Assembly (NCBI GenBank): GCA_046349035.1
Contig: JAXMDC010000003.1
Location: 730,806-794,805, forward strand
From: JAXMDC01 sp046349035
GTDB lineage: Bacteria > Pseudomonadota > Alphaproteobacteria > Rhizobiales > Kaistiaceae
Reading direction: 5' to 3'
Length of the DNA: 64,000 bases
A program made the position numbers and the translations under genes. Under the pieces are notes generated by a model. It made no database searches and had not been told where the DNA came from. It saw only the letters and a program-made list of their open reading frames with translations. Positions 9,109-18,357 of this stretch are shown here, in pieces (within the stretch, counting starts at the first letter, position 1; each line of letters opens with the position of its first letter).

Positions 9109-10598
9109 CCGCGTTCGCGCGCATCGGTGACCGGGTCGGCAGGGACGTGCGAATGTCCCGACATTTCCCTGCCGGCATCGCGGGGCAGCCGCAGGAAGAA
9201 CGCGAGCGAAGCCAGCGTCACGGCGGCAATAGCGACGAAAGCCGGACCAAAATCGGCGGCTTCATCGAGGGTGCCGGAAGCCACGGTCGCCTGCAGCGCG
9301 AGGGCGGCCACGGTGATGCCAAGGCTCAGTGCCACCTGCTGAAACACACTGGCAAGGGTTGTGGCCTGGCTCAGGGAGGGTTCCGGCACCTCGGCGAAGG
9401 CCAAAGCGTTCGAGGCGGTGAACTGCATTGAGCGGAAGAAGCCGCCGATGAGCAGCAAGCCGACGATCAGTTGGAACGGCATGTCCGGGCGAAAAGCCGC
9501 CGGCAGTGAGACGAAGAGCGCGGCAATGCCGGCGTTGACGATGAGGACGCGGCGAAAGCCAAATTTCCGCAAGATCGGTGGCGCGGCAAATTTCATCATG
9601 ATCGCGCCAACGGCCGAGACAAAGGTGATCGAGCCGGACTGAAACGGCGTCAGGCCGAAGCCCAACTGCATCATCAGCGGCAACAGAAACGGAGTGGCGC
9701 CAACGCCCATGCGGAAAAGGAAGCCGCCAAGCACCGCGCCCCGGAACGTCGGCAGACGAAACAACGATAAATCGAGGATCGGTTTCGGCTCGATGCGGCT
9801 CCAGCGCCAGTAACCGATGAGAAGGGCCGCGCCCACCGCGAACAGGCCGGCATCGACCAGCGCGGTGGTCGCCCCCAGGCCTAAGGTTGTCGAGGCGGTC
9901 ACCAATGCGGCGAGGCCGCCTGCGGACATCAAGAAGCCGGGGCGGTCGAACGGAACCTGCTCGCCGCGCAGGTTTGGCAGATAGAGCGTCGCCAGGACGA
10001 TACCGAGCAGGCCTATCGGTAAGTTGATCCAGAAGATCCAACGCCATTCGAAATACGTCGTGATGAATCCGCCGAGGGGTGGACCGACGACCGGGCCGAT
10101 AAGCGCCGGCACGGTCAGCCAAGCGAGCGCGCCGACCAGTTCGCTGCGAGGAATCGTTCGCAGGATGACCAGCCGCCCCACCGGCACCATCATCGCTCCA
10201 CCCACTCCCTGGACGATGCGGCCGGCGACGAGGCCCGCGATGGTGCTCGAGAGACCGCACCAGATCGACCCGGCCAGGAAGAGCGAGATCGCCAAACGAA
10301 AAACGTGCTTGGCGCCAAAGCGGTCGGCAAGCCAGCCGGACGCCGGCAGCGAAACGGCAAGGGCGAGGAGGTAAGAGGTAAGGGCAAGCTTAAGGCGGAT
10401 CGGGTTCTCGTCGAAGTCGGCGGCGATCGCGGCCAGCGAGGTCGAGAGGACCGTCGAGTCGAGGTTCTCGATGAAAAGGGCGCATGCGACGATGAGCGGA
10501 AGGAGGTAACGTTGCGGAAGCCCGGGGCGCGCGGCACGTTCGTCCGCGGAGTCGCGCCGGCGCCCGGCCGCGGGGTCGTCGCCGCCGTCAGTGCGCAT
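9105..10598 (-). CDS. MFS transporter, DHA2 (EmrB/QacA-like) drug-efflux family
   Basis: This 497-residue inner-membrane protein has about 14 hydrophobic segments, the usual number for the DHA2 family of proton-driven multidrug exporters. Recognisable motifs are the motif A region SGWLADRFGAKHVF between helices 2 and 3, GRIVQGVGGAMMVP, and the motif C region PALIGPVVGPPLGGFI in helix 5, followed by WRWIFWINLPIG. The first 28 residues are charged and cytoplasmic. No HlyD/EmrA-type partner or TetR/MarR regulator is adjacent, so the substrate and control are unknown. It is divergent from guaB across a 250-base gap and convergent with rlmE. Confidence 0.9.
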   Translation of the reverse strand: MRTDGGDDPAAGRRRDSADERAARPGLPQRYLLPLIVACALFIENLDSTVLSTSLAAIAADFDENPIRLKLALTSYLLALAVSLPASGWLADRFGAKHVFRLAISLFLAGSIWCGLSSTIAGLVAGRIVQGVGGAMMVPVGRLVILRTIPRSELVGALAWLTVPALIGPVVGPPLGGFITTYFEWRWIFWINLPIGLLGIVLATLYLPNLRGEQVPFDRPGFLMSAGGLAALVTASTTLGLGATTALVDAGLFAVGAALLIGYWRWSRIEPKPILDLSLFRLPTFRGAVLGGFLFRMGVGATPFLLPLMMQLGFGLTPFQSGSITFVSAVGAIMMKFAAPPILRKFGFRRVLIVNAGIAALFVSLPAAFRPDMPFQLIVGLLLIGGFFRSMQFTASNALAFAEVPEPSLSQATTLASVFQQVALSLGITVAALALQATVASGTLDEAADFGPAFVAIAAVTLASLAFFLRLPRDAGREMSGHSHVPADPVTDARERG

Positions 10599-10848
10599 TG
10601 CTCAAGGTGCCGGCGGGCCGGCGCAGCGAAAGGCTCAGGGCGCGCTCCGGGTGAGAGGCGAATCCCGCCGATACAATTCGGCGAAGTCGTAATGCCGCCG
10701 GCCGAAACGTCAAATTTACGCTTCGAGCTGGCCGCTTTGCCGAATCGGAGGGGCATGCTATTGACCCCCGCCAACCCTTGCCGAACCCGTCAAGCCCGCC
10801 GCTGGCAGTCTCGACCAGATATGGTTTCGGCACATCCGGAGTTTAGGG

Positions 10849-12342
10849 ATGGCAAGCATCGTCGAATCCGCGACCGGGCGCGAAGCCCTCACTTTTGACG
10901 ATGTCCTGCTGCGGCCAGGGCACTCGGAGGTTCTACCGGCCGAGGCGGATCTTAGAACCCGGATCAGTCGCGACCTCGAACTCAATCTGCCGATCCTCTC
11001 GGCCGCCATGGACACGGTGACCGAAGCTCGCCTGGCCATCGCTATGGCCCAGGCCGGCGGGATAGGCGTTATCCACCGCAACCTTTCGCCAGAGCGCCAG
11101 GCCGAGGAAGTCCGTCAGGTGAAGAAGTTCGAATCGGGAATGGTGGTCAACCCGGTTACCATCGGACCCGACGCAACGCTCGCCGAGGCACGGGCGCTGA
11201 TGCGCAGCCACGGGATCTCGGGAATTCCGGTCGTGGCGCAGAGCAGCGGACGGAGCGGGCGGCTCCTCGGCATCCTCACCAATCGCGACGTGCGCTTCGC
11301 CACCGACCAGCGCGAGAAGGTGTCGGCGCTCATGACCAAGGACAATCTGGTCACGGTCAACGAAAGCGTTGGCCAGGACGAGGCCAAGCGTTTGCTCCAC
11401 CAGCATCGGATCGAAAAGCTGCTGGTGGTCGACAAAGATTATCGCTGTGTAGGCCTGATCACCGTCAAAGACATCGAGAAGTCCCGCCTTAACCCACATG
11501 CCGCCAAGGACGAGCACGGGCGGCTGCGGGTTGCCGCCGCGACTACGGTCGGCGAGGACGGTATCGTCCGCACCGAGGCGCTGATCGATGCCGGGGTCGA
11601 TGTGGTGATCGTCGACACCGCCCACGGCCACTCGCAGCGAGTCCTGGACGCGGTGACCAGGGCGAAGCGACTGTCCAACCAGGTTCAAGTGATTGCCGGC
11701 AATGTGGCGACCGGCGACGGCGCGCGAGCGCTGATCGACGCGGGCGCCGATGCGGTGAAGGTCGGCATCGGTCCCGGCTCGATCTGCACGACACGGATCG
11801 TCGCCGGCGTCGGTGTTCCGCAACTGACGGCGATCATGGACGCGACCGCTGTCGCCGACCGTGCGGGCGTCCCCATCATCGCCGACGGCGGCATCAAATA
11901 TTCAGGCGACCTCGCCAAGGCATTGGCGGCTGGAGCGGCGGCGGCAATGGTCGGCTCGCTTCTCGCCGGCACGGACGAGAGTCCCGGCGAGGTCTATCTG
12001 CACCAGGGACGCTCGTACAAAGCCTATCGTGGCATGGGCTCGGTGGGAGCGATGGCGCGGGGGTCGGCCGACCGCTACTTCCAGGCCGAAATACGGGATT
12101 CGCTGAAGCTGGTGCCAGAGGGGGTCGAGGGGCAGGTGCCTTACAAGGGCCCGGTCGCGGGCGTCCTCCACCAGTTGGCTGGCGGGTTACGCGCGGCCAT
12201 GGGTTATGTCGGGGCCGCCGATCTCGCAGCATTCCGGCAGAAGGCAACGTTTGTAAGGATTTCGACGGCGGGGCTGGGCGAGAGCCACGTCCACGGTGTG
12301 ACGATAACCAGGGAAAGCCCGAACTACTCGGGCACGGTCTGA
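10849..12342 (+). CDS. guaB: Inosine-5'-monophosphate dehydrogenase
   Basis: This protein catalyses NAD-dependent oxidation of IMP to XMP, the committed step to GMP. The 497-residue length is typical. It starts MASIVES and has LTFDDVLLRPGHS near the N-terminus. Two CBS domains form the Bateman module (about residues 95-215), inserted in the TIM barrel. The catalytic loop is GPGSICTTRI with the nucleophilic cysteine at residue 313. The flap region near YRGMGSVGAM and the C-terminal monovalent-cation region are intact. With guaA 1.8 kb downstream it supplies both dedicated steps of GMP synthesis, although the two are separated by unrelated genes. Confidence 0.98.
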   Translation: MASIVESATGREALTFDDVLLRPGHSEVLPAEADLRTRISRDLELNLPILSAAMDTVTEARLAIAMAQAGGIGVIHRNLSPERQAEEVRQVKKFESGMVVNPVTIGPDATLAEARALMRSHGISGIPVVAQSSGRSGRLLGILTNRDVRFATDQREKVSALMTKDNLVTVNESVGQDEAKRLLHQHRIEKLLVVDKDYRCVGLITVKDIEKSRLNPHAAKDEHGRLRVAAATTVGEDGIVRTEALIDAGVDVVIVDTAHGHSQRVLDAVTRAKRLSNQVQVIAGNVATGDGARALIDAGADAVKVGIGPGSICTTRIVAGVGVPQLTAIMDATAVADRAGVPIIADGGIKYSGDLAKALAAGAAAAMVGSLLAGTDESPGEVYLHQGRSYKAYRGMGSVGAMARGSADRYFQAEIRDSLKLVPEGVEGQVPYKGPVAGVLHQLAGGLRAAMGYVGAADLAAFRQKATFVRISTAGLGESHVHGVTITRESPNYSGTV

Positions 12343-12366
12343 TCCGAACGCACAAAGGGGGCATGG

Positions 12367-12789
12367 GTGATCAACGCAACTGTCATTCTGGCACCGTTGC
12401 TTGTTGAGGTTGCGTTGACGTTCGGGTTGCTGTTCTGGAGTGGGGCCATGCGGGTGCAGGCGGTGCTGCGCGGCGGTCCCGACCGCGACGCGGCCCTGCG
12501 CGATGCGCTGACCGCGCCGGCTGTCGGGCGCATCGGCGAAGCGGCGCGCGGCGAAATGGAGATGCCGGCGCTCTTCTACCTGGTGGTGGTGCTGTCGCAG
12601 CTGACTGCGACCGCCTCGATGGTTCTGGTGGCGCTGTTCTGGGTTTTCGTGGCAACGCGCCTGGCCTATGTGCTCATCGAACTGACCACGAACGACAAGG
12701 GCCGGCGCTTCCTGCTGCATTGGTTAGGGGTTGCGGTGCTGGGCGCGACCTGGGTGGTGTTTGCTGCGAGGATCTTGTTCGATGTTTGA
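12367..12789 (+). CDS. MAPEG family membrane protein
   Basis: This 140-residue integral membrane protein has four hydrophobic segments: N-terminal LLVEVALTFGLLFW, two in the middle around LFYLVVVLSQ and MVLVALFWVFVATRLAYVLIE, and a C-terminal WLGVAVLGATWVVFAARI. A charged loop containing GEMEMPALFYL lies between the first two. The E/P-x-L-F-Y and R-x-x-Y patterns are those of MAPEG proteins (membrane-associated eicosanoid and glutathione metabolism); many bacterial members have no known substrate. The GTG at 12367 is the only good in-frame start and follows a GGGGG stretch. It sits between guaB and an RNA methyltransferase gene with no evident functional link. Confidence 0.8.
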   Translation: MINATVILAPLLVEVALTFGLLFWSGAMRVQAVLRGGPDRDAALRDALTAPAVGRIGEAARGEMEMPALFYLVVVLSQLTATASMVLVALFWVFVATRLAYVLIELTTNDKGRRFLLHWLGVAVLGATWVVFAARILFDV

Positions 12790-12840
12790 CGCTGCCGCGC
12801 TCACCATCGGCGATCCCGCCCCACTGGGCGGTCGTCTGCC

Positions 12841-14142
12841 GTGCGGTTAGGCGGTCGCATAGCGGCAGCGATCGAGATCATCGCCGACATCGAAACGCGC
12901 TACCGTCCGGCGGGAGATGCGCTGCGAGACTGGGGCCTGTCGCACCGCTTCGCCGGTGCCAAGGACCGGAGCGCCATTGGCAACATCGTCTACGACACTC
13001 TGCGTCACCGCGCGTCGGCGAGATTTGTCTTCGGCCAAGATTCGCCGCGGGCGGCGGTGCTGGGAACCATGTTCCTCCATTGGAAGCTTGGCGCCGCCGA
13101 GATCAACGCGGCATTTGGGGTCGATCCGCATGCCCCCGAGCGCATAAGCCCGGAGGAGGAGCGGGCCCTGTCGCAACACGGTCTCGCCGACGCGCCCGAC
13201 CATGTGCGGGCAGATATTCCCGCGTGGGTGGCCCCCCGTTTCCACGCGACGTTTGGGGAGGATTGGGTGGCGGAGGGGGCCGAGTTGGCGGCGCGGCCGC
13301 CGCTCGACATGCGGGCCAATGCCCTCAAGGCCGCACAGGTCAAAGTTCTGGCTGTGCTCGACAAGTTCGCGGCGACCGGCGCGCGGTACGCGCCGGAGGC
13401 GGTACGGATTGCGCCTACAGAGGGTGAGAGCCGACACCCTAATGTCGAGGTCGAACCGGCGTTTCAGAAGGGCTGGTTCGAGATCCAGGATGCGGGCAGC
13501 CAGATCGCGGCTCGGTTGGTCGGCGCCAAGGCCGGCGAGCAGGTATTGGATCTCTGTGCCGGCGGCGGGGGCAAGAGCCTCGCGCTCGCGGCGATCATGG
13601 GTAACAAGGGGCAGATCTTCGCGACCGACAACGACCGCGCCCGGCTGGCCCCGATTTTCGACCGGCTGAAACGGGCAGGGACGCGCAACGTCCAGGTGCG
13701 CCCGGCGGGAGAGGCTTTGGCGGACCTTGCCGATCGGATGGATCGGGTGGTGGTCGACGCTCCTTGCACCGGCAGCGGCACGTGGCGGCGGCACCCTGAT
13801 GCAAAGTGGCGGCTCTCCGAGCATGGTATCAACGAGCGGGGGAGCCAGCAGCGGGCGATCCTGGCGAGCGCGGCAGCGTATGTGCGTCCAGGCGGGACAC
13901 TCACCTATGTCACCTGCTCGGTGTTCCAGGACGAGAATGAGGATCAAATCGCCGCTTTCCTTGGGGAACAGCCGGGTTGGCGGCTGCTCTCAGCCGAGGA
14001 GAACCTCGCCCTCGCAGGCTTGCCGCCGCTCGCGGTGACGGCGCTGGCACGGATGCGGCAGCCGGGCGGGGGCATTCTCCTGTCGCCGCGGCGCACCTCG
14101 ACCGATGGTTTCTTCATCGCCACGCTGGAACGAGCGGCGTGA
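12841..14142 (+). CDS. RsmB/NOP family RNA m5C methyltransferase
   Basis: This 433-residue SAM-dependent RNA cytosine-5 methyltransferase has its SAM site in VLDLCAGGGGKSLALA (about residues 235-250). The two conserved cysteine motifs of the family are both present: DAPCTGSGTWRRHPDAKW and the TCSVFQDENE motif. The N-terminus is a shortened helical domain, not a full NusB domain, which is the usual form for the alphaproteobacterial RsmB-like proteins; the exact rRNA or tRNA target is therefore not certain. It starts at GTG 12841, 51 bases after the MAPEG gene, and is followed after 34 bases by guaA. Confidence 0.9.
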   Translation: MRLGGRIAAAIEIIADIETRYRPAGDALRDWGLSHRFAGAKDRSAIGNIVYDTLRHRASARFVFGQDSPRAAVLGTMFLHWKLGAAEINAAFGVDPHAPERISPEEERALSQHGLADAPDHVRADIPAWVAPRFHATFGEDWVAEGAELAARPPLDMRANALKAAQVKVLAVLDKFAATGARYAPEAVRIAPTEGESRHPNVEVEPAFQKGWFEIQDAGSQIAARLVGAKAGEQVLDLCAGGGGKSLALAAIMGNKGQIFATDNDRARLAPIFDRLKRAGTRNVQVRPAGEALADLADRMDRVVVDAPCTGSGTWRRHPDAKWRLSEHGINERGSQQRAILASAAAYVRPGGTLTYVTCSVFQDENEDQIAAFLGEQPGWRLLSAEENLALAGLPPLAVTALARMRQPGGGILLSPRRTSTDGFFIATLERAA

Positions 14143-14176
14143 GGGCGCGGGGATAAACGGCAGAGAACGGGGCGAG

Positions 14177-15724
14177 ATGACCGACAGTATCCTCATCATC
14201 GATTTCGGTAGCCAGGTGACGCAGCTGATTGCCCGACGGGTTCGCGAGGCGGGCGTCTATTGCGAGATCGTTCCGTTCACGAAAGGCGAGGAGGGGTTCG
14301 CGCGACTGAAGCCGAGGGCGGTGATCCTTTCCGGCGGCCCTGCCTCGGTGCTCGATCCCGACGCGCCGCTCGCGCCAATGTCGATCTACTCCGCCGGCGT
14401 GCCGATCCTCGGCATCTGCTACGGCGAGCAATTGATGGCACACCAGCTCGGCGGCAAGGTCGAAGGCGAGCACGCGCGCGAGTTCGGTCGCGCCTATCTC
14501 GACGTCGCCAAGGCTTCGGCGCTGACCGCCGGGGTCTGGAAGGCGGGCGAGCGGCACCAGGTTTGGATGAGCCATGGCGACCGCGTCACCGCGCTGCCGC
14601 CTGGTTTCGCGGTGATCGGAACGTCGGAGAATGCGCCGTTCGCCATGATCGCCGACGAGAAGCGGCGCTTCTACGCGACGCAGTTCCATCTTGAAGTCGC
14701 GCACACGCCGGACGGCGCGAAGCTGCTCGCCAACTTCGTGCACGGCGTCGCCGGCATCGAAGGCGATTGGACGATGGCGGCTTTTCGCGAGGCCGCGGTT
14801 GCCCGCATTCGCGCTCAGGTCGGGCGGGGGCGCGTGATTTGCGGCCTATCCGGCGGCGTCGACTCGGCGGTCGCGGCGGTGCTCATCCATGAAGCGATCG
14901 GCCACCAGCTGACCTGCATTCTGGTCGATCACGGGCTGATGCGAATGAACGAGGCGCGGGAGGTGGTCGACCTCTTCCGCGGACACTTCAATATTCCGCT
15001 GGTGCATGTCGATGCCGCCGACGCGTTCATCGCCGCGCTGGCGGGCGAAAGCGATCCGGAAACGAAGAGGAAGACCATCGGGCGCCTGTTCGTCGAAACC
15101 TTCGAGGCGGAGGCAAAAAAAATTGGCGGGGCGGAGTTTCTCGCGCAGGGGACGCTCTATCCCGATGTCATCGAAAGCGTCTCGTTCACCGGCGGTCCGT
15201 CCGTGACGATCAAGTCGCACCACAATGTCGGCGGGCTGCCGGCGCGCATGAAGATGAAGCTGGTCGAGCCGCTCCGCGAACTCTTCAAGGACGAGGTGCG
15301 GGCGCTCGGGCGCGAACTCGGCCTTCCCGAGAGCTTCGTCGGCCGCCACCCGTTCCCGGGGCCGGGCCTAGCCATCCGCCTCCCAGGCGGCGTGACACGC
15401 GAGAAGCTGGAAATTCTGCGTAAGGCCGACGCGATCTATCTCGACGAAATCCGCAAGGCCGGCCTCTACGATGCGATCTGGCAGGCGTTTGCGGTGCTGC
15501 TGCCGGTGCAGACGGTCGGGGTTATGGGCGACGGCCGTACCTACGAGTTCGTCTGCGCACTCCGCGCCGTCACGTCGGTCGACGGCATGACCGCCGATTT
15601 TTACCCGTTCGACATGGCGTTCCTCGGTCGCGCCGCCAACCGCATCGTCAACGAGGTGCGGGGGATCAATCGCGTCGTCTACGACGTGACGAGCAAGCCG
15701 CCGGGGACAATCGAGTGGGAGTGA
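14177..15724 (+). CDS. guaA: GMP synthase (glutamine-hydrolysing)
   Basis: This 515-residue enzyme aminates XMP to GMP with glutamine and ATP. The N-terminal class I amidotransferase domain has its cysteine in GICYGEQL (residue 81) and a later QFHLEVAHT histidine/glutamate pair. The ATP pyrophosphatase domain has the P-loop LSGGVDSAVAA near residue 225. The C-terminal dimerisation domain ends in KPPGTIEWE, the usual family end. The ATG at 14177 begins MTDSILIIDFGSQ; the frame is open upstream into the preceding gene but homologues start here. It ends two bases before the next gene, so the pair is probably one transcript. Confidence 0.98.
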   Translation: MTDSILIIDFGSQVTQLIARRVREAGVYCEIVPFTKGEEGFARLKPRAVILSGGPASVLDPDAPLAPMSIYSAGVPILGICYGEQLMAHQLGGKVEGEHAREFGRAYLDVAKASALTAGVWKAGERHQVWMSHGDRVTALPPGFAVIGTSENAPFAMIADEKRRFYATQFHLEVAHTPDGAKLLANFVHGVAGIEGDWTMAAFREAAVARIRAQVGRGRVICGLSGGVDSAVAAVLIHEAIGHQLTCILVDHGLMRMNEAREVVDLFRGHFNIPLVHVDAADAFIAALAGESDPETKRKTIGRLFVETFEAEAKKIGGAEFLAQGTLYPDVIESVSFTGGPSVTIKSHHNVGGLPARMKMKLVEPLRELFKDEVRALGRELGLPESFVGRHPFPGPGLAIRLPGGVTREKLEILRKADAIYLDEIRKAGLYDAIWQAFAVLLPVQTVGVMGDGRTYEFVCALRAVTSVDGMTADFYPFDMAFLGRAANRIVNEVRGINRVVYDVTSKPPGTIEWE

Positions 15725-15726
15725 TC

Positions 15727-16086
15727 ATGGCCAAAGCATCACCCGTTACGATGTACGGCATCAAGAATTGCGAGACGGTCAAGAAGGCGCGCGCCTGGTT
15801 GCAGGCGAACGGGATCGATTATGCCTTCCACGACTACAAGTCGGCGGGCGTCGAGCGCGGTCTTCTTGAAGCGTGGGCGAAGGAAGTCGGCTGGGAGACC
15901 TTGCTCAATCGGGCCGGGACGACCTTCCGAGGCCTACCGGACGAGGCCAAGACCGGGTTGACGGCAAAGAAGGCGCTGGCGCTGATGGTGGAGAAGCCGT
16001 CGATCATCAAGCGCCCGGTGGTGTGCGCCGGCGATCGCCTTCTCGTCGGCTTCCGGCCGGATGCATACGCGGAGGCCTTCTCCTAG
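15727..16086 (+). CDS. ArsC/Spx family protein (YffB-like)
   Basis: This 119-residue thioredoxin-fold protein has the single cysteine motif MYGIKNCETVKKA near the N-terminus. It lacks the extra cysteines that ArsC arsenate reductases use to complete their cycle. A FRGLPDEAKTGL region and the phrase IIKRPVVCAGDRLLVGF are typical of the YffB group, which is thought to be a glutathione-dependent thiol reductase of unknown substrate. There is no arsenic resistance gene nearby, so arsenate reduction is unlikely. The ATG at 15727 lies two bases after the guaA stop. Confidence 0.9.
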   Translation: MAKASPVTMYGIKNCETVKKARAWLQANGIDYAFHDYKSAGVERGLLEAWAKEVGWETLLNRAGTTFRGLPDEAKTGLTAKKALALMVEKPSIIKRPVVCAGDRLLVGFRPDAYAEAFS

Positions 16087-16626
16087 CTGGCGACATATAG
16101 TGTTGAGTCTCTATCGATCTGGTGCGTCCGGCGATTGAAAAAGATTCTTTCAACGAAGATTCATCCTGGCCACGCCACGCTTGCAAACAATACAGATCGT
16201 GCCATGTCGCCGACAAAGCTAGGCGACAGTCGGAGATGGCCCTGCAGTAGATAGCCCTTTGCCCTCCGCGAGCCGGCCTCGGCTGCTATCCTTTGAACCA
16301 AGTCCTATAGGCTGTCTCCCATCCGGGCCAGTAGTCGGTATCTGCTTGCCCCTCAGCGTTTACTTCACAAAGACGATTCGTGTCGTTCAAGGATACTCCA
16401 TTCGCAGAAGACGTCGACGCTCTATTATTGGCCTCCAATGACAGTCTGTATCCTTGAGATTGATCTTGAAAAAAGTGTACAGGTAAAGGCAGTCTCTCCT
16501 TGCTCTGATGTGCCTGCTTCATCGCAGTATATGCGTGGCGTCTAAGCCGTATTACGCCGCATTTCCCGTAGGAGATCGAAAAGTCTTGGCGCTGCCGCGT
16601 GCCGCCAATGGAGGCCAGCCGTTTGG
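16087..16626. other. AT-richer intergenic stretch with inverted repeats, no confident gene
   Basis: About 540 bases lie between the yffB-like gene and the next minus-strand gene. The base composition is visibly less GC-rich than the surrounding sequence. I see a TTGAAA...TTTCAA inverted repeat near 16135-16155. I also see TGTCGCC at 16205-16211 facing GGCGACA at 16222-16228, nested in outer arms GCCA/TGGC (16201-16240). These could be a terminator for the guaA unit or remnants of an insertion. No tRNA T-loop or cloverleaf was found. One small minus-strand open frame is listed separately at low confidence. Confidence 0.5.
16286..16522 (-). CDS. Hypothetical protein, 78 residues, uncertain
   Basis: A minus-strand open frame encodes a hydrophilic 78-residue protein ending WPGWETAYRTWFKG. 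The composition looks protein-like, with mixed polar residues and several aromatics, not the Arg/Ala/Pro-rich pattern of shadow frames elsewhere here. The ATG at 16522 has no clear ribosome binding site. The same frame stays open upstream to about 16624 without a better start, so it may be the tail of a degraded gene. It lies in the AT-richer patch and runs in the same direction as the membrane protein upstream of it. No family is recognised. Confidence 0.25.
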   Translation of the reverse strand: MKQAHQSKERLPLPVHFFQDQSQGYRLSLEANNRASTSSANGVSLNDTNRLCEVNAEGQADTDYWPGWETAYRTWFKG

Positions 16627-17244
16627 TTAGACGCTCGGTGGGGCCGCCGGAAGAGCGCTCGGCTTTTCGTCTGCACCCAGCGCACCGAGATTTTTGGAAG
16701 GCTGGGAAGCTTTGGTGCCCGAATCGTCTGCAAACTTCCCGGCGAGACTGTCAAACAGATTGGGGATCAGGCGCTCCGAGAAGCCCGCCAAAAATGACCA
16801 AATCGCTAGCTTCCCCCAATCGGCGGTGCCAAAGGAATTGATGCCTGAGAATCTCTTTATTTCTTTGAAATCCGGAAATAGGGCGCCTTGTACTAATCCT
16901 CCCATGAATGCGGCCAGCATGAGTAACGCCAAAACCGATCCGGTCGCATACAGAAGGACCACGGCGCCTTTCTTATCAATATCAAACAGGTCGCCATCAG
17001 TTCGGCGCCTTAGAACGTAGCTTAGAACGATGCCAATTGCGCCAAAGAACATCGACGTTGTTGCGATGGCTAGCCAGTCCAGTCCGAGATAGAGCCGATT
17101 GGTGCAATTGGGCGCGCCGCCTTCGCAAAGTTCGCGAGGGACCACCGAAGGAATTGAATTGGCGAATAGAAACAAAATGAAGGGCGCCGCCAACATGCCT
17201 AAAATAACCGCAGAAGTGGCGATGAACCCTCGCTTTTGTAGCAT
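16627..17244 (-). CDS. Hypothetical membrane protein
   Basis: This 205-residue protein has three clear membrane segments (about residues 8-29, 52-80 and 93-117). A fourth weaker one sits around WGKLAIWSFLAGFSERLIPNLF, and the C-terminal 45 residues are polar and Ser/Pro/Ala rich. A loop after the first segment holds two cysteines (LCEGGAPNC), which may pair if periplasmic. The start ATG at 17244 is preceded by GGGGGAAA, an acceptable binding site. The gene has lower GC than its neighbours and no obvious partner, so it may have been acquired. I do not recognise the function; the GFSER segment looks like a conserved motif but I cannot name the family. Confidence 0.6.
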   Translation of the reverse strand: MLQKRGFIATSAVILGMLAAPFILFLFANSIPSVVPRELCEGGAPNCTNRLYLGLDWLAIATTSMFFGAIGIVLSYVLRRRTDGDLFDIDKKGAVVLLYATGSVLALLMLAAFMGGLVQGALFPDFKEIKRFSGINSFGTADWGKLAIWSFLAGFSERLIPNLFDSLAGKFADDSGTKASQPSKNLGALGADEKPSALPAAPPSV

Positions 17245-17435
17245 CGTTTCCCCCGTCTTTCTGGCGATAGGGACTATCGCAACCAGAGCGTGCTGGTGTC
17301 AAATCGCGAAGGGGCGGCATCATTGCTGATGCAGGCCGTGACGGGTCGCTCGAGACTCTAGCGCTGGGAAGCGACGATTTCCGCGCTTTGTGCTATGAAC
17401 CAAGCATCCATTCTCGCCTGCTGGTAGCGACCAAA

Positions 17436-18254
17436 ATGCCTCCAAGCGCCGACATCAAGCGCCTGACTGCCCCGGAAATCGCCTCTCGTAAGGGCGGCGA
17501 GCCGATTGTGGCGCTCACTGCCTATCACGCGCACACCGCGCGGATCGTTGACGGCCATGTCGATTTTATCCTGGTCGGGGATTCACTCGGGATGGTGATG
17601 CACGGCTTCGAGACCACCGTGCCGGTGACGCTCGACATGATGATTCTGCAGGGCCACGCGGTTATGCGCGGCTCTCAGCGTTCGCTGATCGTGGTCGACA
17701 TGCCGTTCGGGTCCTACGAGGAATCGCGGGAGGCTGCCTTCCGCTCGGTGGCGCGGGTGATGAAGGAAACCGGCTGCGGAGCGGTAAAACTCGAAGGCGG
17801 GGTGCGGATGGCCGAGACGATCCGCTTCCTGGTGGAGCGAGGCGTGCCCGTGATGGCGCATATCGGCCTGACGCCGCAGTCGGTCAACGCTATGGGCGGC
17901 TTCAAGGTGCAGGGCAGGGATCCGGCGAGTTCCGAGGGCATCCGTCGCGACGCTGAGGCGGTGGCTGCGGCAGGAGCGTTTGCAGTCGTGGTGGAAGGGG
18001 TGCTGGAGCCACTCGCGCGAGCGATCACAGCCGCCATCCCTATTCCAACGATCGGCATCGGCGCGTCGGCCGCCTGCGACGGCCAGATCCTGGTGCTGGA
18101 GGATATGCTCGGGCTGTCGCCGCGCGTACCGAAATTCGTCAAGCGCTACGGCACCTTGGCGGCGCAGATCGAAGAAGCGGTCGAGGCCTATGCCGCCGAG
18201 GTGCGAAGCCGGTCGTTTCCGGCGGCCGAGCACACTTACAAGCAGAAGGCCTGA
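17436..18254 (+). CDS. panB: 3-methyl-2-oxobutanoate hydroxymethyltransferase
   Basis: This 272-residue enzyme transfers a hydroxymethyl group from methylene-tetrahydrofolate to 2-oxoisovalerate, forming ketopantoate for pantothenate and CoA synthesis. Metal and substrate motifs are visible: VGDSLGMVMHGFETT, VVDMPFGSYE, AVKLEGG, MAHIGLTPQS and GIGASAACDGQILV. The start at ATG 17436 (MPPSADIKRL) fits the family; an in-frame ATG 16 codons earlier gives a tail that homologues lack. panC and panE are not in the window. It begins right after the AT-richer patch and is the first housekeeping gene of the next block. Confidence 0.97.
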   Translation: MPPSADIKRLTAPEIASRKGGEPIVALTAYHAHTARIVDGHVDFILVGDSLGMVMHGFETTVPVTLDMMILQGHAVMRGSQRSLIVVDMPFGSYEESREAAFRSVARVMKETGCGAVKLEGGVRMAETIRFLVERGVPVMAHIGLTPQSVNAMGGFKVQGRDPASSEGIRRDAEAVAAAGAFAVVVEGVLEPLARAITAAIPIPTIGIGASAACDGQILVLEDMLGLSPRVPKFVKRYGTLAAQIEEAVEAYAAEVRSRSFPAAEHTYKQKA

Positions 18255-18357
18255 TGGCCCGCCGCGACGGCGGGCTTTCGCGGGGCAACCTCGACCACTA
18301 TAAGGTCGGCTCACGACCGGCGCCCCGCTGCGCCCAACCGATAGTAGCGATTACGCC

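Noticed and set aside
16087..16626. A tRNA or tmRNA in the AT-richer gap
   Set aside because: No T-loop, acceptor stem or tag frame was found; only short inverted repeats.
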